The translations under genes and the position numbers were made by a program. Below the pieces are notes generated by a model. That model made no database searches, was not told the origin of the DNA, and worked only from the letters and a program-made list of their open reading frames with translations. From Symsagittifera roscoffensis (lineage: Eukaryota; Xenacoelomorpha; Acoela; Convolutidae), in the NCBI RefSeq assembly GCF_963678635.1, contig NC_087071.1, positions 7,827,624 to 7,891,623 of the forward strand: a stretch of DNA of 64,000 nucleotides, written 5' to 3'. The number at the start of each line of letters is the position of its first letter. Position 1 is the first letter of the stretch. Positions 45,163-54,907 of this stretch are shown piece by piece.

Positions 45163-45303
45163 TCAATATCTTCGCAATAGCACAATTGAGATGCTGAATA
45201 GTGTGAATAAACTGATTTCAACCAAAGTGGCAGGGTGTAGGGGTACAGTTTTTGTCCCCCCGCTGTCCCCACCCGTCCCGTCATTTGGATCACAGTCTCC
45301 GTC
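45163..45303 (-). CDS. Possible terminal exon of a cell-surface protein
   Basis: Minus strand, acceptor TTGATCAG|GAC at 45303. The frame reads DGDCDPNDGTGGDSGG, then a hydrophobic EISLFTLFSISIVLL followed by RRY and TGA, as in a C-terminal membrane or GPI-type tail. A second open frame through the same exon means the phase is not certain, and no upstream partner exon was found. Confidence 0.25.
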   Translation of the reverse strand, partial: DGDCDPNDGTGGDSGGTKTVPLHPATLVEISLFTLFSISIVLLRRY

Positions 45304-46117
45304 CTGATCAAGTTAAGCAGAGGGCGGCTACAAAAGTTTAATTTTTTCTCTTCTGTTTTTGAGACAAATTTGAGCAAGACGTTTAAGTTACTTCACTCAC
45401 TAATCAAACGGACATTTAAAAAACGATTGTTTCTGTTTTCAACAACCTTTTTTCGTCGATCAAACTCACACGATTCTAGTTGGTTTTGAAGGCTATGCCT
45501 GAATCTAAACTTTTGATCAGAAAACGTTTTCAAAATATTTTTGTTTTCAACAAACTTTTTACGCACAAATTGCTGTCTTGATTTTTTTTGACACCAACTA
45601 TTGTTATTTTTTGAGTATTTGAGGTGGAGAGGTGGGGGGGGGGGTGTTGTGGTTTGAAAATGAAAAGATGATGTATGTATAGCTTTCCATGCAGCCCTCT
45701 ACGTCACTTTGATGCACTGGTCACGTGATTTGACTTGTTCACACTCACTGCAGGCCATGGGTGGTGCATTTGCAGGACCCTTTCTCAAATATTCCTGGGG
45801 GGATAGTCCAATACTGTTTGAGAGAAACTCTTCCTGGCCTAAGTTACAAATTCATGTGTCTAATAATCGACTGTTTTAAATCCTAATAATCGACCGTTGT
45901 TTTAAAAACATAAAACTTCTTACCTATACTGTCAAAGAATAATATGTTTTTTTTACGATCGATACATTATTTAACTTGCGTTTCACTTGTCACATCTTCA
46001 AGAAGTTCTCATGTTGACATGAAAAACGTTTTTACTTTTTTCAAAACTTTGTTTCAGCCAATGTTTTATGTTCAAAATGCTGTCCTAAATTTTTTTGACC
46101 CTTTTGTAAGGTTGTTT
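45304..46117. other. No confident gene
   Basis: A GC-richer patch at ~45700-45840 is open on both strands with splice-like sites on each, so neither strand can be chosen. A G-run lies at ~45637-45648. Confidence 0.35.
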
Positions 46118-46149
46118 GGCTCTTTTTCCTTTTCCCCCCACCTCACAAG

Positions 46150-46644
46150 TGTGCGCCTCAATCTCCACGGATTGTAAAAATATGGAATTTCAAACAACTT
46201 GAATTAACGAGTATTTTATCGGGAAAATAACTCTGGAAATTTCGTAATACAATGATATTTTTAACAAACTTTTTTATTGTTAACATCGGTAACATCGGCC
46301 ACAAACAACTGCATAAGTCAAAGCAAGCTGCAAAAATGGCCAGTATTTGTCCTTGAGACAAATTGCTCTTTTTAAAGGTCAGCCTTAATCAAGGCTGAAC
46401 CAAATTAGAGCGAAAAGACGGTTAAAATGGGTTTTGGGGGGACCGAACCTGGTTACGGAGCATCCCATGAAGTTCGGTGCACATTCGAGTTCTAGAAAGG
46501 AGATGACCTAGAGGGGATTCGAACCGGCGCCGAACCCGCCGGGATGCACCATGTATACGCTTGGCTACTGTCCCTGTATGCATTTACATTTTGGTTCAAC
46601 TTTATATGCATTTGTACTATTGTTTTTATATTTGCGCTGCAACA
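46150..46644 (-). repeat. 3' LTR of BEL element
   Basis: Starts TGTGCGCCTCAATC and ends GCGCTGCAACA on the plus strand. Five differences from 54908-55402, three of them clustered in the tRNA-like segment at 46512-46527. Confidence 0.95.
46512..46568 (-). promoter_or_regulatory. tRNA-like A/B box pair within LTR
   Basis: On the minus strand, TAGCCAAGC (46567-46559) matches an A-box and GGTTCGAATCC (46525-46515) is a perfect B-box, at tRNA-like spacing. The same pair is in the other LTR (B-box 55283-55273). This is either a remnant tRNA/SINE absorbed into the LTR or an internal RNA polymerase III promoter. Confidence 0.5.
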
Positions 46645-49514
46645 TCCTCCACCCCTAAACAAGGAAGAACGGGAGCGAGCTTTACGGTCGGGCGGGTCAG
46701 TTCGCTCGTAACGGTCTTTATGTCGGCGGATCGGGCGCATCCGTCTTTGCCGTAGTGTAGTTTAGCAATACGGGCGAGTGGGTAATGCCCACGTGGGCTG
46801 TCGGGTTCGACTACCCAAACCAAGTCGCCGGTTTTCAGTGTGACATCCGAATCATTATGCCACTTTGCTCTCTTGTTGAGAGATGGTACATATTCACGCA
46901 GCCAGCGTGACCAAACTGCGTTAGCGTACGATTGTGCTCTGGCGTAACGCTTTTTATAATCAAAGTTATCTTCGAAACTTAACGATGGGAAGCTAGCTGC
47001 GCTGTGACCGAGAATGAAGTGATTCGGGGTGAGTGCCTCTAGGTCGTGCGGATCGGAACTGACCGGAGTGATCGGTCTTGCGTTAAGTAATTGTTCAACT
47101 AGGCAGAGCGTTGTTCCTAGAACTTCCGCAGTTAATCTCCTGTTGCCTAATATGTCGTACAACACTCGCTTAACACTTCTCACTAGCCGCTCCCAGGCGC
47201 CACCGTGATGAGGGGTACTGGGCGGGTTAAACTTCCACTTAATGCTTTTGTGGACGAAAACGGCCGGGGCGACTTTGTTCCAATTTTGGACACAGGATAG
47301 GAGCTCCTTTTGAGCACCAACAAAATTAGTGCCATTGTCAGAAATAATGGTTTTGGGGGTACCTCGCCTTGCAATAAATCGCTCTAAGCCCATGACGCAG
47401 GAACTAGTATCGAGAGATGGAACCAACTCGATGTGAACTGCTCGAGTCGTGAGGCAGGTAAATAGGAAACCCCATCTCTTTTCGGTACTTCGGCGTATTG
47501 GCACTTGAAACGGGCCAAAGTAATCAACACCTGTGTTGGAGAAGGGAGGCTGCTTGTAACCCAGTCTTTCAATCGGTAGGTCAGACATAATGGGCACAAC
47601 TGTTTTTGCTTTGCGCTTACGGCATGTTATGCAAGTATTTTCGATGTTCCCAAGTAACCAGCGCAACTTCAGAACAATGTATTTCAACTGAACTACAGCA
47701 CGCATGTAATTCAACCCCTGATGTGCATGTTGAAAGTGCATATGCCTAATCAACATATGAGCAACTCGGTGTCGACCATCCAGTATTATTGGATGTTTGC
47801 TATCAAAGTCGGTATCAACAAGACGGCTGATACGTCCAGTTGAACGCAGGATGCCAGCTGGGCCGATGAACGGAGAATATTTAACAATCCGACTTTTCTT
47901 TGTTATCAGTTTATCGGACTGAAGTATTTTCACTTCGGCAGGAAATGATTCGGACTGAGCGAGATAAATGAGCTTCTGCTCGGCAATATCTAACTCGGAC
48001 GGGTCGGTTATTTCCAGCGTTTTTGTACGGAAGTGTTTATGCGATGGTAGCACACGAAGCATAAACGCTAAAACACGTTTGTACTTTACAATTGAGCTGA
48101 ATTTATCCCAATTTTTAAACAGACGGATCGACGGCGCTTTCTCAGATGAAGCATCAACAACAAACGAAGATGCAGTCTCAAGGCATGTATCAATGTCACA
48201 GAGTGGGCCTTTTAATTGGATCTTTTTGATGACATCAGTGTTCAGCTTGAATGGCCAATCACATGTCCTCAATATACTAGGGCCTCTAACCCAGCTGCTA
48301 TCCTTGAGGGCTTCCGAAGAAATCCCTCGTGTGCCGGTATCAGCTGGGTTATCACCACTGAGTACATGATTCCATTGATCAATGGTGGTGGACTCCAAGA
48401 TTTCACCAGTGCGGTTTCCAACAAACACAGGAAGTTTGTTGCACGAGTTAAGCCACTGGAGAACGGTGGTAGAATCAATCCACATGAATACATTGCTTAC
48501 TTTGAAAGTAAGCGCTTTCAAAATCTCTTCTTTGAGTCGAGTCGCAAGCAGAGCAGCCTGAAGCTCTAACTTGGGAATGGAGAGCATCTTCATAGGCGCT
48601 ACACGGGCTTTCCCAAATACAAAAGCTAACTCGGTCTTTTGCGATTTAGCAAGTCGGGCTCGGAGAAACGATACGGCGCAAAAAACGTCCTGCGAACTAT
48701 CATCGAACGTGTGAAGTTCACAGCGGTCGAACGGTTCGGTAAAGTAGCTACGAGGTATCGTCAGAGTACCTAATAGTGGAAGTCCTGAGTGCCAATCTAG
48801 AAACTGTTGTTTAATTTCCTCTGGGAGATCATCATCCCACTTTTGACCACTGATTCTCCATATGTCTTTTAGTAAAAGGCGCGCTTTCACAGTATATGGG
48901 GCTACCAATCCTATTGGATCAAAAACTGAGGAGACAAAACTCAACACGGTGCGTTGAGTAATTGCTTTATCTAGTGGTCGATCAACACCTCTACTTACTA
49001 CTAGGGTATCTTTTACATGATCCCACCTGAGACCATGAACATGCGACGATTGGTCTGGACTCTTACAAATATCCTTAACTGACGGGTTGGACTCACGGTT
49101 ATCCGGATTAAGAGCGGTTGTAACTTCGGGTACATTGCTAACAAACTTTGTCAGGTTAAACCCACCTAATTTGAGCATTGCGACTAAGTCTTTACTTAGG
49201 CTAAGAGCGTCAGCGGTATTTTCGAACGAGTCAAGATAGTCGTCCATGTAAAACTTCCGGACAACGGCTGAAGCGGCTTCGGGGTATTCAGCTTGATTAT
49301 CAGAAGCAGTTTTTTGTAGCGCAAAATTCGCACAAGTTGGCGAATCACGAGCGCCAAAAATATGACGGGTGTATTGGTGAACCACCACACTTGAAGTGGG
49401 GTCCTCCCGCCACAAAAAACGGAGAGACGGTTGATCTCGCGCAAGTACTCCAACTTGTAAGAACATACCTTCTATGTCCGCTGAGACGGCGTACTTGTGC
49501 TGACGGAACCTCAA
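46626..49514 (-). CDS. BEL pol, part 2: RT, RNase H, integrase
   Basis: 962-residue frame, broken off from the upstream frame by the 35-bp duplication. It begins within the reverse transcriptase (HKYAVSADIEGMFLQV, catalytic FYMDDYLDS near residue 90). RNase H-type region follows (LHTFDDSSQDVF; FMWIDSTTVLQWL), then an HHCC zinc domain (HMHFQHAHQG ... CITCRKRK), the RVE integrase core with D (TGVDYFGPF), D (ISDNGTNFVGA) and E (GGAWERLVRSVK), and a DUF5641-type C-terminus (KTGDLVWVVEPDSPRGHYPL). It ends GVEDVAAQI, overlapping the start of the 3' LTR. The frame has no ATG matching a natural start. Confidence 0.9.
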   Translation of the reverse strand: MRFRQHKYAVSADIEGMFLQVGVLARDQPSLRFLWREDPTSSVVVHQYTRHIFGARDSPTCANFALQKTASDNQAEYPEAASAVVRKFYMDDYLDSFENTADALSLSKDLVAMLKLGGFNLTKFVSNVPEVTTALNPDNRESNPSVKDICKSPDQSSHVHGLRWDHVKDTLVVSRGVDRPLDKAITQRTVLSFVSSVFDPIGLVAPYTVKARLLLKDIWRISGQKWDDDLPEEIKQQFLDWHSGLPLLGTLTIPRSYFTEPFDRCELHTFDDSSQDVFCAVSFLRARLAKSQKTELAFVFGKARVAPMKMLSIPKLELQAALLATRLKEEILKALTFKVSNVFMWIDSTTVLQWLNSCNKLPVFVGNRTGEILESTTIDQWNHVLSGDNPADTGTRGISSEALKDSSWVRGPSILRTCDWPFKLNTDVIKKIQLKGPLCDIDTCLETASSFVVDASSEKAPSIRLFKNWDKFSSIVKYKRVLAFMLRVLPSHKHFRTKTLEITDPSELDIAEQKLIYLAQSESFPAEVKILQSDKLITKKSRIVKYSPFIGPAGILRSTGRISRLVDTDFDSKHPIILDGRHRVAHMLIRHMHFQHAHQGLNYMRAVVQLKYIVLKLRWLLGNIENTCITCRKRKAKTVVPIMSDLPIERLGYKQPPFSNTGVDYFGPFQVPIRRSTEKRWGFLFTCLTTRAVHIELVPSLDTSSCVMGLERFIARRGTPKTIISDNGTNFVGAQKELLSCVQNWNKVAPAVFVHKSIKWKFNPPSTPHHGGAWERLVRSVKRVLYDILGNRRLTAEVLGTTLCLVEQLLNARPITPVSSDPHDLEALTPNHFILGHSAASFPSLSFEDNFDYKKRYARAQSYANAVWSRWLREYVPSLNKRAKWHNDSDVTLKTGDLVWVVEPDSPRGHYPLARIAKLHYGKDGCARSADIKTVTSELTRPTVKLAPVLPCLGVEDVAAQI
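46645..46656 (-). promoter_or_regulatory. Polypurine tract (plus-strand primer)
   Basis: AGGGGTGGAGGA on the minus strand, directly abutting the TG of the 3' LTR, as needed for plus-strand DNA priming. Confidence 0.8.
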
Positions 49515-49575
49515 CAGTACAAAAATAAGATTTTGAAGGAGAACCTCAACAGTACAAAAATAAGATTTTTAAGGA
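49506..49575. repeat. 35-bp tandem duplication disrupting reverse transcriptase
   Basis: 49506-49540 and 49541-49575 (GAACCTCAACAGTACAAAAA...) differ at one position. Compared with other BEL elements, the ~15-20 residues around the GPDLL-type motif are missing, so the duplication accompanies a small deletion. Together they end one frame and start the other. Confidence 0.85.
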
Positions 49576-51597
49576 AGTGCCAAGAAATTTGGATGCTCCA
49601 TTGAGCACACGGCGCACCTTGCCGGGTTTGTTCGGGTTCAAAACCGGATGGTGTGGAAGATACCACTCACGTTCGGCTCGTGAGCTAGGATCGTATGGGT
49701 TGACGGTTATGACATATCCTTTACTTATATCTTCTCTGATTGTTTCGGTATACTTCTCGCGAAGTAACGGATCTTTATCTAATCTTTTCTCTAACGACTT
49801 TAATTGGGCTAATGAAGAATAATAATTGTTAGGCAAGTTAACATCATTATCACTCCACAGCATCGGTACAGTGTAACGCTCACCATCGTGAACGGTTTCA
49901 GTTTTTAGGATCGACAAAGCACGCTTGTCTGCGGCGGAACGGGCATCTACTTGCTTGAACGCACCATACGACTCTAACTCATACCAAGTTTTGATTTGGT
50001 CGGTCAGAGAAGTATCGTCCGTAACGCAGCTAAAGGAAGAAGAATTTAAGGACGAACGATCAGGAGACGGACCACTAATGACCCAACCTATCGGAAGTCG
50101 GACGGCGCACGGTGAGTCAAGTTCATCTCCAAAGACATGTTCGAGGGGTCTTATCGCATGATAGAAGTCCTGTCCTATAACTATCTCAATCTCTTTGTAA
50201 TTATACGCAGTCGTCTTTAACGGGGCTAGTTGCGGGTATTTGACCTGCAATTCGGAAACGTTTATAACATCGGGTCCTATATACATGTTGTGCTTAACGA
50301 AAGTGACAAACGAAAACGAAAATTCACTTTCATTGGGCTTTGCGGAAACTTTCAAGTGAACTCGTTGAGTTTTAGATACCTTGGCTGAGTTAAAACCATC
50401 GGTCGTAACATTTACGGGCGTGCCAACTAATTTCAGACGTTCAACGAGTGCCGCGGAAACCCAAGAATGAGTGGAACCGGTGTCACAAAGTGCTAGTGCA
50501 TTCGAATTTTCCGAACCAGAGGACACATCTACCAACGCAACGGGAAGAATACCTTTTGCAGTTCCCTCACAAGGTTTAACACAAGCTGCGTTATTTGCAG
50601 AAGTAGTGTTTGTATTAGTTTGAGTCGATGGTGATCGGTCGGCCTCTTTGGGCGGGAAAACTTTCTCGGCTCCATGAACAAGCACATTGTGAGTGCTCTC
50701 ACAGTCCTGTTTTGGGCATTTTCTTGCCTTTTGGCACTTTCGGAAGGTATGGTTGCCTTGTAAACAAGAAAAACAGAGCTTTTGTTCTGCTACATATTTA
50801 GCCCTTTGTGTTGCGTTTTTCTCTTTGAACACGGAACAGTTCCAGAGTGCATGCTGCCCTTTGCATAGCGAGCATGGAGGAAACCTTGTCTTTTCTCTAC
50901 TTTTCTCATCCTTAGAACTTACCTTAGTGTTACCTGCAAGCACTTTTGTAACTACTTTTTGTTTAACTGGCTGCTCGACTTTGACTAAAGATTTCAATCG
51001 CTCATGGCCTTCTGCCTTATTCTTAAGCCAATCGTTGAAGTCTAGCAATGTTAATCGCTGCCAATGTTGTCTAACAGTATGCATGGACCATGCCTCTTTT
51101 AGATTTGGAGGAAGCTTACTGACGGCTTGATTTAATAGGTTCACACTTTTCAAGTCGTCATTGAACGACAAAGACCTAAAAACAGCTACAAGCCCAGAAA
51201 TCACCACAGAAAAACTTATAACATGGTCAGAGTTGTGCATCTTCAACGCGGGAAAATTCTTCAACTTATCCAAATGTGCACCAACTACAACATGAGGCTG
51301 CCCAAACTTTCTCTGGAGAGTTGCTAGAGCATCCTTATACAACACTCCACTGTAGCCGTATTCCGAAATTGCACTCTTGGCTTTGTCTTTAACGTGCGTT
51401 TTCAGATATTTGAGTTTTTCATCATCAGTTAGCATAGCCGAATCAACTGTTGCTTGGAACTGCCCGAACCATTCATACCAGTTAAGTGGTTCTCCATCAA
51501 ACACTTCCAAGTTCAACTCCGGTAGACGGTCTTTGCGGCTATGCAGAATGATATCTGCTAACTCTCTCGCCGAGATGGGTTGTTCGCTATTAGGCAC
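49546..51597 (-). CDS. BEL gag C-terminal part, protease, start of RT
   Basis: 683-residue frame. It continues gag from the upstream frame through PNSEQPISARELAD, then a DUF1759-type capsid region (LNLEVFDGEPLNWYEWFGQF), two zinc knuckles (CSLCKGQHALWNC; CFSCLQGNHTFRKC), a DUF1758 retropepsin with LCDTGSTHSWVS, and the first RT block (HHPVLNPNKPGKVRRV) before it ends at 49546. The protease would cleave the polyprotein. In related elements it is continuous with both neighbours. Confidence 0.9.
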   Translation of the reverse strand: MPNSEQPISARELADIILHSRKDRLPELNLEVFDGEPLNWYEWFGQFQATVDSAMLTDDEKLKYLKTHVKDKAKSAISEYGYSGVLYKDALATLQRKFGQPHVVVGAHLDKLKNFPALKMHNSDHVISFSVVISGLVAVFRSLSFNDDLKSVNLLNQAVSKLPPNLKEAWSMHTVRQHWQRLTLLDFNDWLKNKAEGHERLKSLVKVEQPVKQKVVTKVLAGNTKVSSKDEKSREKTRFPPCSLCKGQHALWNCSVFKEKNATQRAKYVAEQKLCFSCLQGNHTFRKCQKARKCPKQDCESTHNVLVHGAEKVFPPKEADRSPSTQTNTNTTSANNAACVKPCEGTAKGILPVALVDVSSGSENSNALALCDTGSTHSWVSAALVERLKLVGTPVNVTTDGFNSAKVSKTQRVHLKVSAKPNESEFSFSFVTFVKHNMYIGPDVINVSELQVKYPQLAPLKTTAYNYKEIEIVIGQDFYHAIRPLEHVFGDELDSPCAVRLPIGWVISGPSPDRSSLNSSSFSCVTDDTSLTDQIKTWYELESYGAFKQVDARSAADKRALSILKTETVHDGERYTVPMLWSDNDVNLPNNYYSSLAQLKSLEKRLDKDPLLREKYTETIREDISKGYVITVNPYDPSSRAEREWYLPHHPVLNPNKPGKVRRVLNGASKFLGTSLKILFLYC

Positions 51598-53297
51598 GTA
51601 AGACGGGCCCGTAGTGGGCGCAGGATATGTAGGTGATAACTTTGATGCGCTGTTTCAACAACTGGATGAGTTTGCGGCTGGGTGTAATACACAGTCCCAG
51701 AACTTGTATAAGGAACTACGGTGTTTGGTGGAACAACAGGAGTTGTCACTGAGAAAACGTTTGAGGGCGGTGCGCAGTATTGAGGAACTGGCATCGTTTG
51801 CGCAGTCGCGGCAGGTCTCCACAAACTGCTATATGGGTTATAGTGTTCACTTGAGAAACTTGTTGGGTTGTTTGGAACATTTATAGGTTGATGGGATGGC
51901 GCTGCAGGTGCCTGATACCCAGTTGAAACGGGGCCGGAATGTGGCTGACTGACCGGAAGCAAAGAAGGAATAGGAACGGTTGACGGGACAAATGGTTGAA
52001 TAATCGGAAGCGAAATGGGAATCGGAACGGTTAATGGAGGAACAAAAGGTTGACTCGCCGGAAGCGAAACTGGATTAGTAACGGTCGACACAGAAGGTGG
52101 TGCCACATTAATGGTGGGATTACCAAAAGGCATTGAAGCGGGAATGCTACCACTTGCTTGTGGTATCAGATTGTGTTTTTGCGAAACTTCAGCATGAGGT
52201 GTTGAAGCTAAGTGTGGAGTAACAAAGTTTGAGCTGGAGGCAACGAACTGTGGTAAACTAGATGGGTTCTCGATTGAGTGCACTGACAGACGCGATTGGA
52301 CCAAACTTGATCTCTGAGCCTGAATTCGATTCCTATTGTGGCTTCCCGGTTCACTGTATCTGGTTTGACCAGCGTTGACGACGGCACCCCCGCTGACGAC
52401 GGCACCAACCCCTTGTAAAACATCAGTAGCAATCAAAGTGGAACTCTCGATTACTGGATGACTTTGCTCTGAGCTTGCAACAACTTCGGCTTGCTCTTGC
52501 TCAGTGACAACGTTTTCTACCCATTGTTCAGTACGTTGTGGGTCAACATGTGTTACGCTAGCATTTCCTATCTTCTCACTTGCTTCAGAAAGCTCTTCTT
52601 CCAACTCGAATTCCTTTAACTCAATTTCAGCCAGTTTCTTGCGGTGTACCTCAGCTAGTTCTTCCAACTCTAAACTCCCTTGCTGTTCTTTTATTTTATT
52701 TTGCTGCGCTTTCAACTTCAGTGACACCTTTGCTTGTCTCTCAAGTTCCTCTTGCTGCTTCTTCAAAACCAACAAATCTCGCCTCTTCTCAGTTGATGTT
52801 TTTGACTGCGCGACGGTATAGCGACTGGATTTATGCGAACCTGATTTATGATGTCGACTACTGTACCGCGACACCTTAGAGCGCGCATCTGCTTCATGTG
52901 AATCTTGTGGTTGTGTTGTTACTATCGTACTTAACGATTCTGCAACATTGTCAAGCTCTGTTTCCTCAGGTTCAACGTTTAAGCCAGCTTTATATGATGC
53001 AGCCTTCTGTAAAACTGTATCGTTTCTTGATGTAACCGTATGAAGCCACATATCCTGCGCTGGTATCAATTTATCAGGATCAACACTTTTAGAAGCTAAC
53101 TTAATCAATTCCTCATTTATTTCAACTGCAGTCTCTATCAGGCTCTTGCAATTCTGAATCTGAGTGTCAATCTTTGATGAGCGACTCTGACTTTCAATGA
53201 TCTCAATTATAATTTCATGGCACTTGTACAGTTCATTTTCAAGCTTGGTTCGCTTCGCAAATAACCTTTGAACCCTCTTCTGAAAGTTCTCATCCAT
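51558..53297 (-). CDS. BEL gag N-terminal part
   Basis: 579-residue frame from ATG 53297 (MDENFQKRVQRLFAKRT). An N-terminal helical region is followed by a strong coiled coil (LVLKKQQEELERQAKVSLKL; ELEELAEVHRKKLAEIELKE) and a long Pro/Ser/Val-rich linker. It overlaps the next frame by 40 bases; homology-like reading passes into that frame at ~51635, so a single-base frameshift is likely. The family normally has one long gag-pol frame. Role: assembly of virus-like particles. Confidence 0.85.
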   Translation of the reverse strand: MDENFQKRVQRLFAKRTKLENELYKCHEIIIEIIESQSRSSKIDTQIQNCKSLIETAVEINEELIKLASKSVDPDKLIPAQDMWLHTVTSRNDTVLQKAASYKAGLNVEPEETELDNVAESLSTIVTTQPQDSHEADARSKVSRYSSRHHKSGSHKSSRYTVAQSKTSTEKRRDLLVLKKQQEELERQAKVSLKLKAQQNKIKEQQGSLELEELAEVHRKKLAEIELKEFELEEELSEASEKIGNASVTHVDPQRTEQWVENVVTEQEQAEVVASSEQSHPVIESSTLIATDVLQGVGAVVSGGAVVNAGQTRYSEPGSHNRNRIQAQRSSLVQSRLSVHSIENPSSLPQFVASSSNFVTPHLASTPHAEVSQKHNLIPQASGSIPASMPFGNPTINVAPPSVSTVTNPVSLPASQPFVPPLTVPIPISLPIIQPFVPSTVPIPSLLPVSQPHSGPVSTGYQAPAAPSHQPINVPNNPTSFSSEHYNPYSSLWRPAATAQTMPVPQYCAPPSNVFSVTTPVVPPNTVVPYTSSGTVYYTQPQTHPVVETAHQSYHLHILRPLRARLTCLIANNPSRRES

Positions 53298-54420
53298 GGC
53301 TCTAGGGTCTATACTTAACTCAAACTATACTTAACGGTTATCGGGCGTTTGCGGGGCGATTCGGAACGGTTTTCGGTGAGTAAAGTTACCAATGGGGCTG
53401 GGGATTAAGTAAGTCGGTTGATATCAAACAACACACACGGAGTAAACCTGAGGATGAATAAAACCAACTTAACTTACTTAATATCACCTCCCTGACCACT
53501 TAGGATGATGTTACGGCGTACGAAATTTGTTGAACGGTCGTACGACGGTGCGTCACTACTAATCGGCTAGTAGCTCGACGAATTACCAAGAGGTTTGGGA
53601 ATTAAGCAAGTCGGTTTAAACCCAACAACACACGCGGAACAAACCTGAGGATGAAAGACAACAACTTAACTTGCTTAATTTCACCGTCCCGGACAACTTA
53701 GTCAGTCGTTGCGAAACGAATGTTTTGAAAAGCGAACGAATGCAAACAGGTATCAAGTCGTTGTAAACCTTAAGTTTACCAATGGGGTTGGAGAATCAGG
53801 CAAATCGGTTAACTCTCAACAACACACGCGGAGTGAACCTGAGGATGAAAAAAAATTAACTTAACTTGCCTGATATTAACTACCCAGACAACTAAACATA
53901 CTTTAACTGTACGGTTCAACGGAGTTTTGGACTAATTTTTCAGAAAATTTTCAATTTTCAAACAAGATTTTGTATAGTTTGGTTAGTGGATTCGAGTCAT
54001 ACTTGGTATCAAAAAACTAGTATAGTAACCGTTAGTCTATGTTCCGATTTTTTGGATTTTCAATCCGTTCACAATTACCCAAAAATTTGTGGTATCGAGA
54101 AAATTACCACTCGTAGCTTGCTTTGAGTTGGGATACACAATATAACACCGTATGTAATTTTATTGCACAAAAAAGTTTATAAAGATTAGACTAGTCTTAC
54201 AGTTTTTGACGGTTTTGGAGATTGGGCAGTCACCGCGAAAAATCCAAAAACTTCGGGTGTCGAGAAAAACACAGCTCCACTTTGACCACAAGTCAACAAT
54301 CAGGACACCTGAACAGGCCTCTCTTCCGCCAGTCTGCTCTTTCGCCTGTCTGCTCTGTCGTCTGTCGGCTTACAGGCCAATCAATTGGTTCAAATTGGTG
54401 TACGTAGGTCGGTCTACGTC
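53298..54420 (-). other. BEL leader (5' untranslated region)
   Basis: Holds three tandem ~195-bp repeats with hairpins (separate entry) and, towards the LTR, sequence without recognisable coding. The leader of ~1.6 kb is long for the class. Confidence 0.6.
53383..53895 (-). repeat. Three tandem repeats with co-varying hairpin arms
   Basis: Period ~195 bp. Each repeat has an 11-nt arm, a ~57-nt loop with conserved CAACACACxCGGA and AACCTGAGGATGA, and the inverse arm: 53404-53414/53472-53482, 53601-53611/53669-53679, 53795-53805/53864-53874. Left arms are ATTAAGTAAGT, ATTAAGCAAGT and ATCAGGCAAAT; right arms ACTTACTTAAT, ACTTGCTTAAT and ACTTGCCTGAT. At three arm positions both partners changed together (T-A to C-G twice, A-T to G-C once). 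Compensatory change implies selection for pairing, most simply an RNA structure in the genomic RNA (packaging, dimerisation or translation). Confidence 0.8.
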
Positions 54421-54888
54421 TAAGTTTCTTCGGCAAGTCGAGGACCTTTTGAGATCAATGTGGAGGAAACGCTGTATAGATATTATCAGAAAATAACAAT
54501 TCAAGAGTGTCCAGGTAATGTCGCCGCAGGTCGTTTGCCAAGATCAAAAAATGTTATCCTTTTGGCAGATTTCTGTGATACGTGCAAGCCAGGAGATGAA
54601 ATCGACTTGACTGCGATCTACCACAATAGCTACGATAGCTCGCTTAATAATTCGCACGGGTTTCCTGTTTTCCGAACTGTAATTGAAGCAAACAACATTG
54701 ACAAGCAGGACAACAAATCCAACTTCGCACGGTTGACGGACGAGGATATAGTACTGTCGAAAGATCCGCAGGTGGGTGAAAGAGTTTTCGAATAGATTGC
54801 TCCGTCAATTTATGGACACATGGATATAAAACGTGCAACTACTTTGGCATTATTCGGCGGTCAGCCCAAAAACCCAGGTGAGAAGGGT
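54420..54888 (+). pseudogene. MCM2: Fragment of host MCM2, antisense within the BEL leader
   Basis: Plus strand, ~150 codons without introns: [67 protein letters not shown], then after an in-frame TAG (54793-54795) [13 protein letters not shown] and [14 protein letters not shown]. This is the MCM2 replicative-helicase segment from the OB-fold domain to just before Walker A. A few codons are missing near LTDEDI, so it is dead. It abuts the primer-binding site and runs opposite to the retrotransposon, as expected if host RNA was captured by template switching during reverse transcription. Confidence 0.85.
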
Positions 54889-54904
54889 CCCTTGTGGGGC
54901 GCCA
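54887..54904 (-). promoter_or_regulatory. Primer-binding site
   Basis: Minus strand TGGCGCCCCACAAGGGAC, three bases inside the 5' LTR. TGG start complements a tRNA CCA end; the GCGCC-type sequence is of the lysine-tRNA kind but the exact primer cannot be fixed without the host tRNA set. Confidence 0.75.
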
Positions 54905-54907
54905 AAA

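Noticed and set aside
45700-45840. GC-richer exon-like patch open on both strands
   Set aside because: Competing splice-like sites on each strand and no phase-compatible partner; strand cannot be decided.
50693-51130. Plus-strand frames within the BEL element, several of 60-145 codons
   Set aside because: Antisense shadows of gag-pol.
54206-54496. Plus-strand frame overlapping the MCM2 start
   Set aside because: Different reading frame from the MCM2 segment, no recognisable domain.
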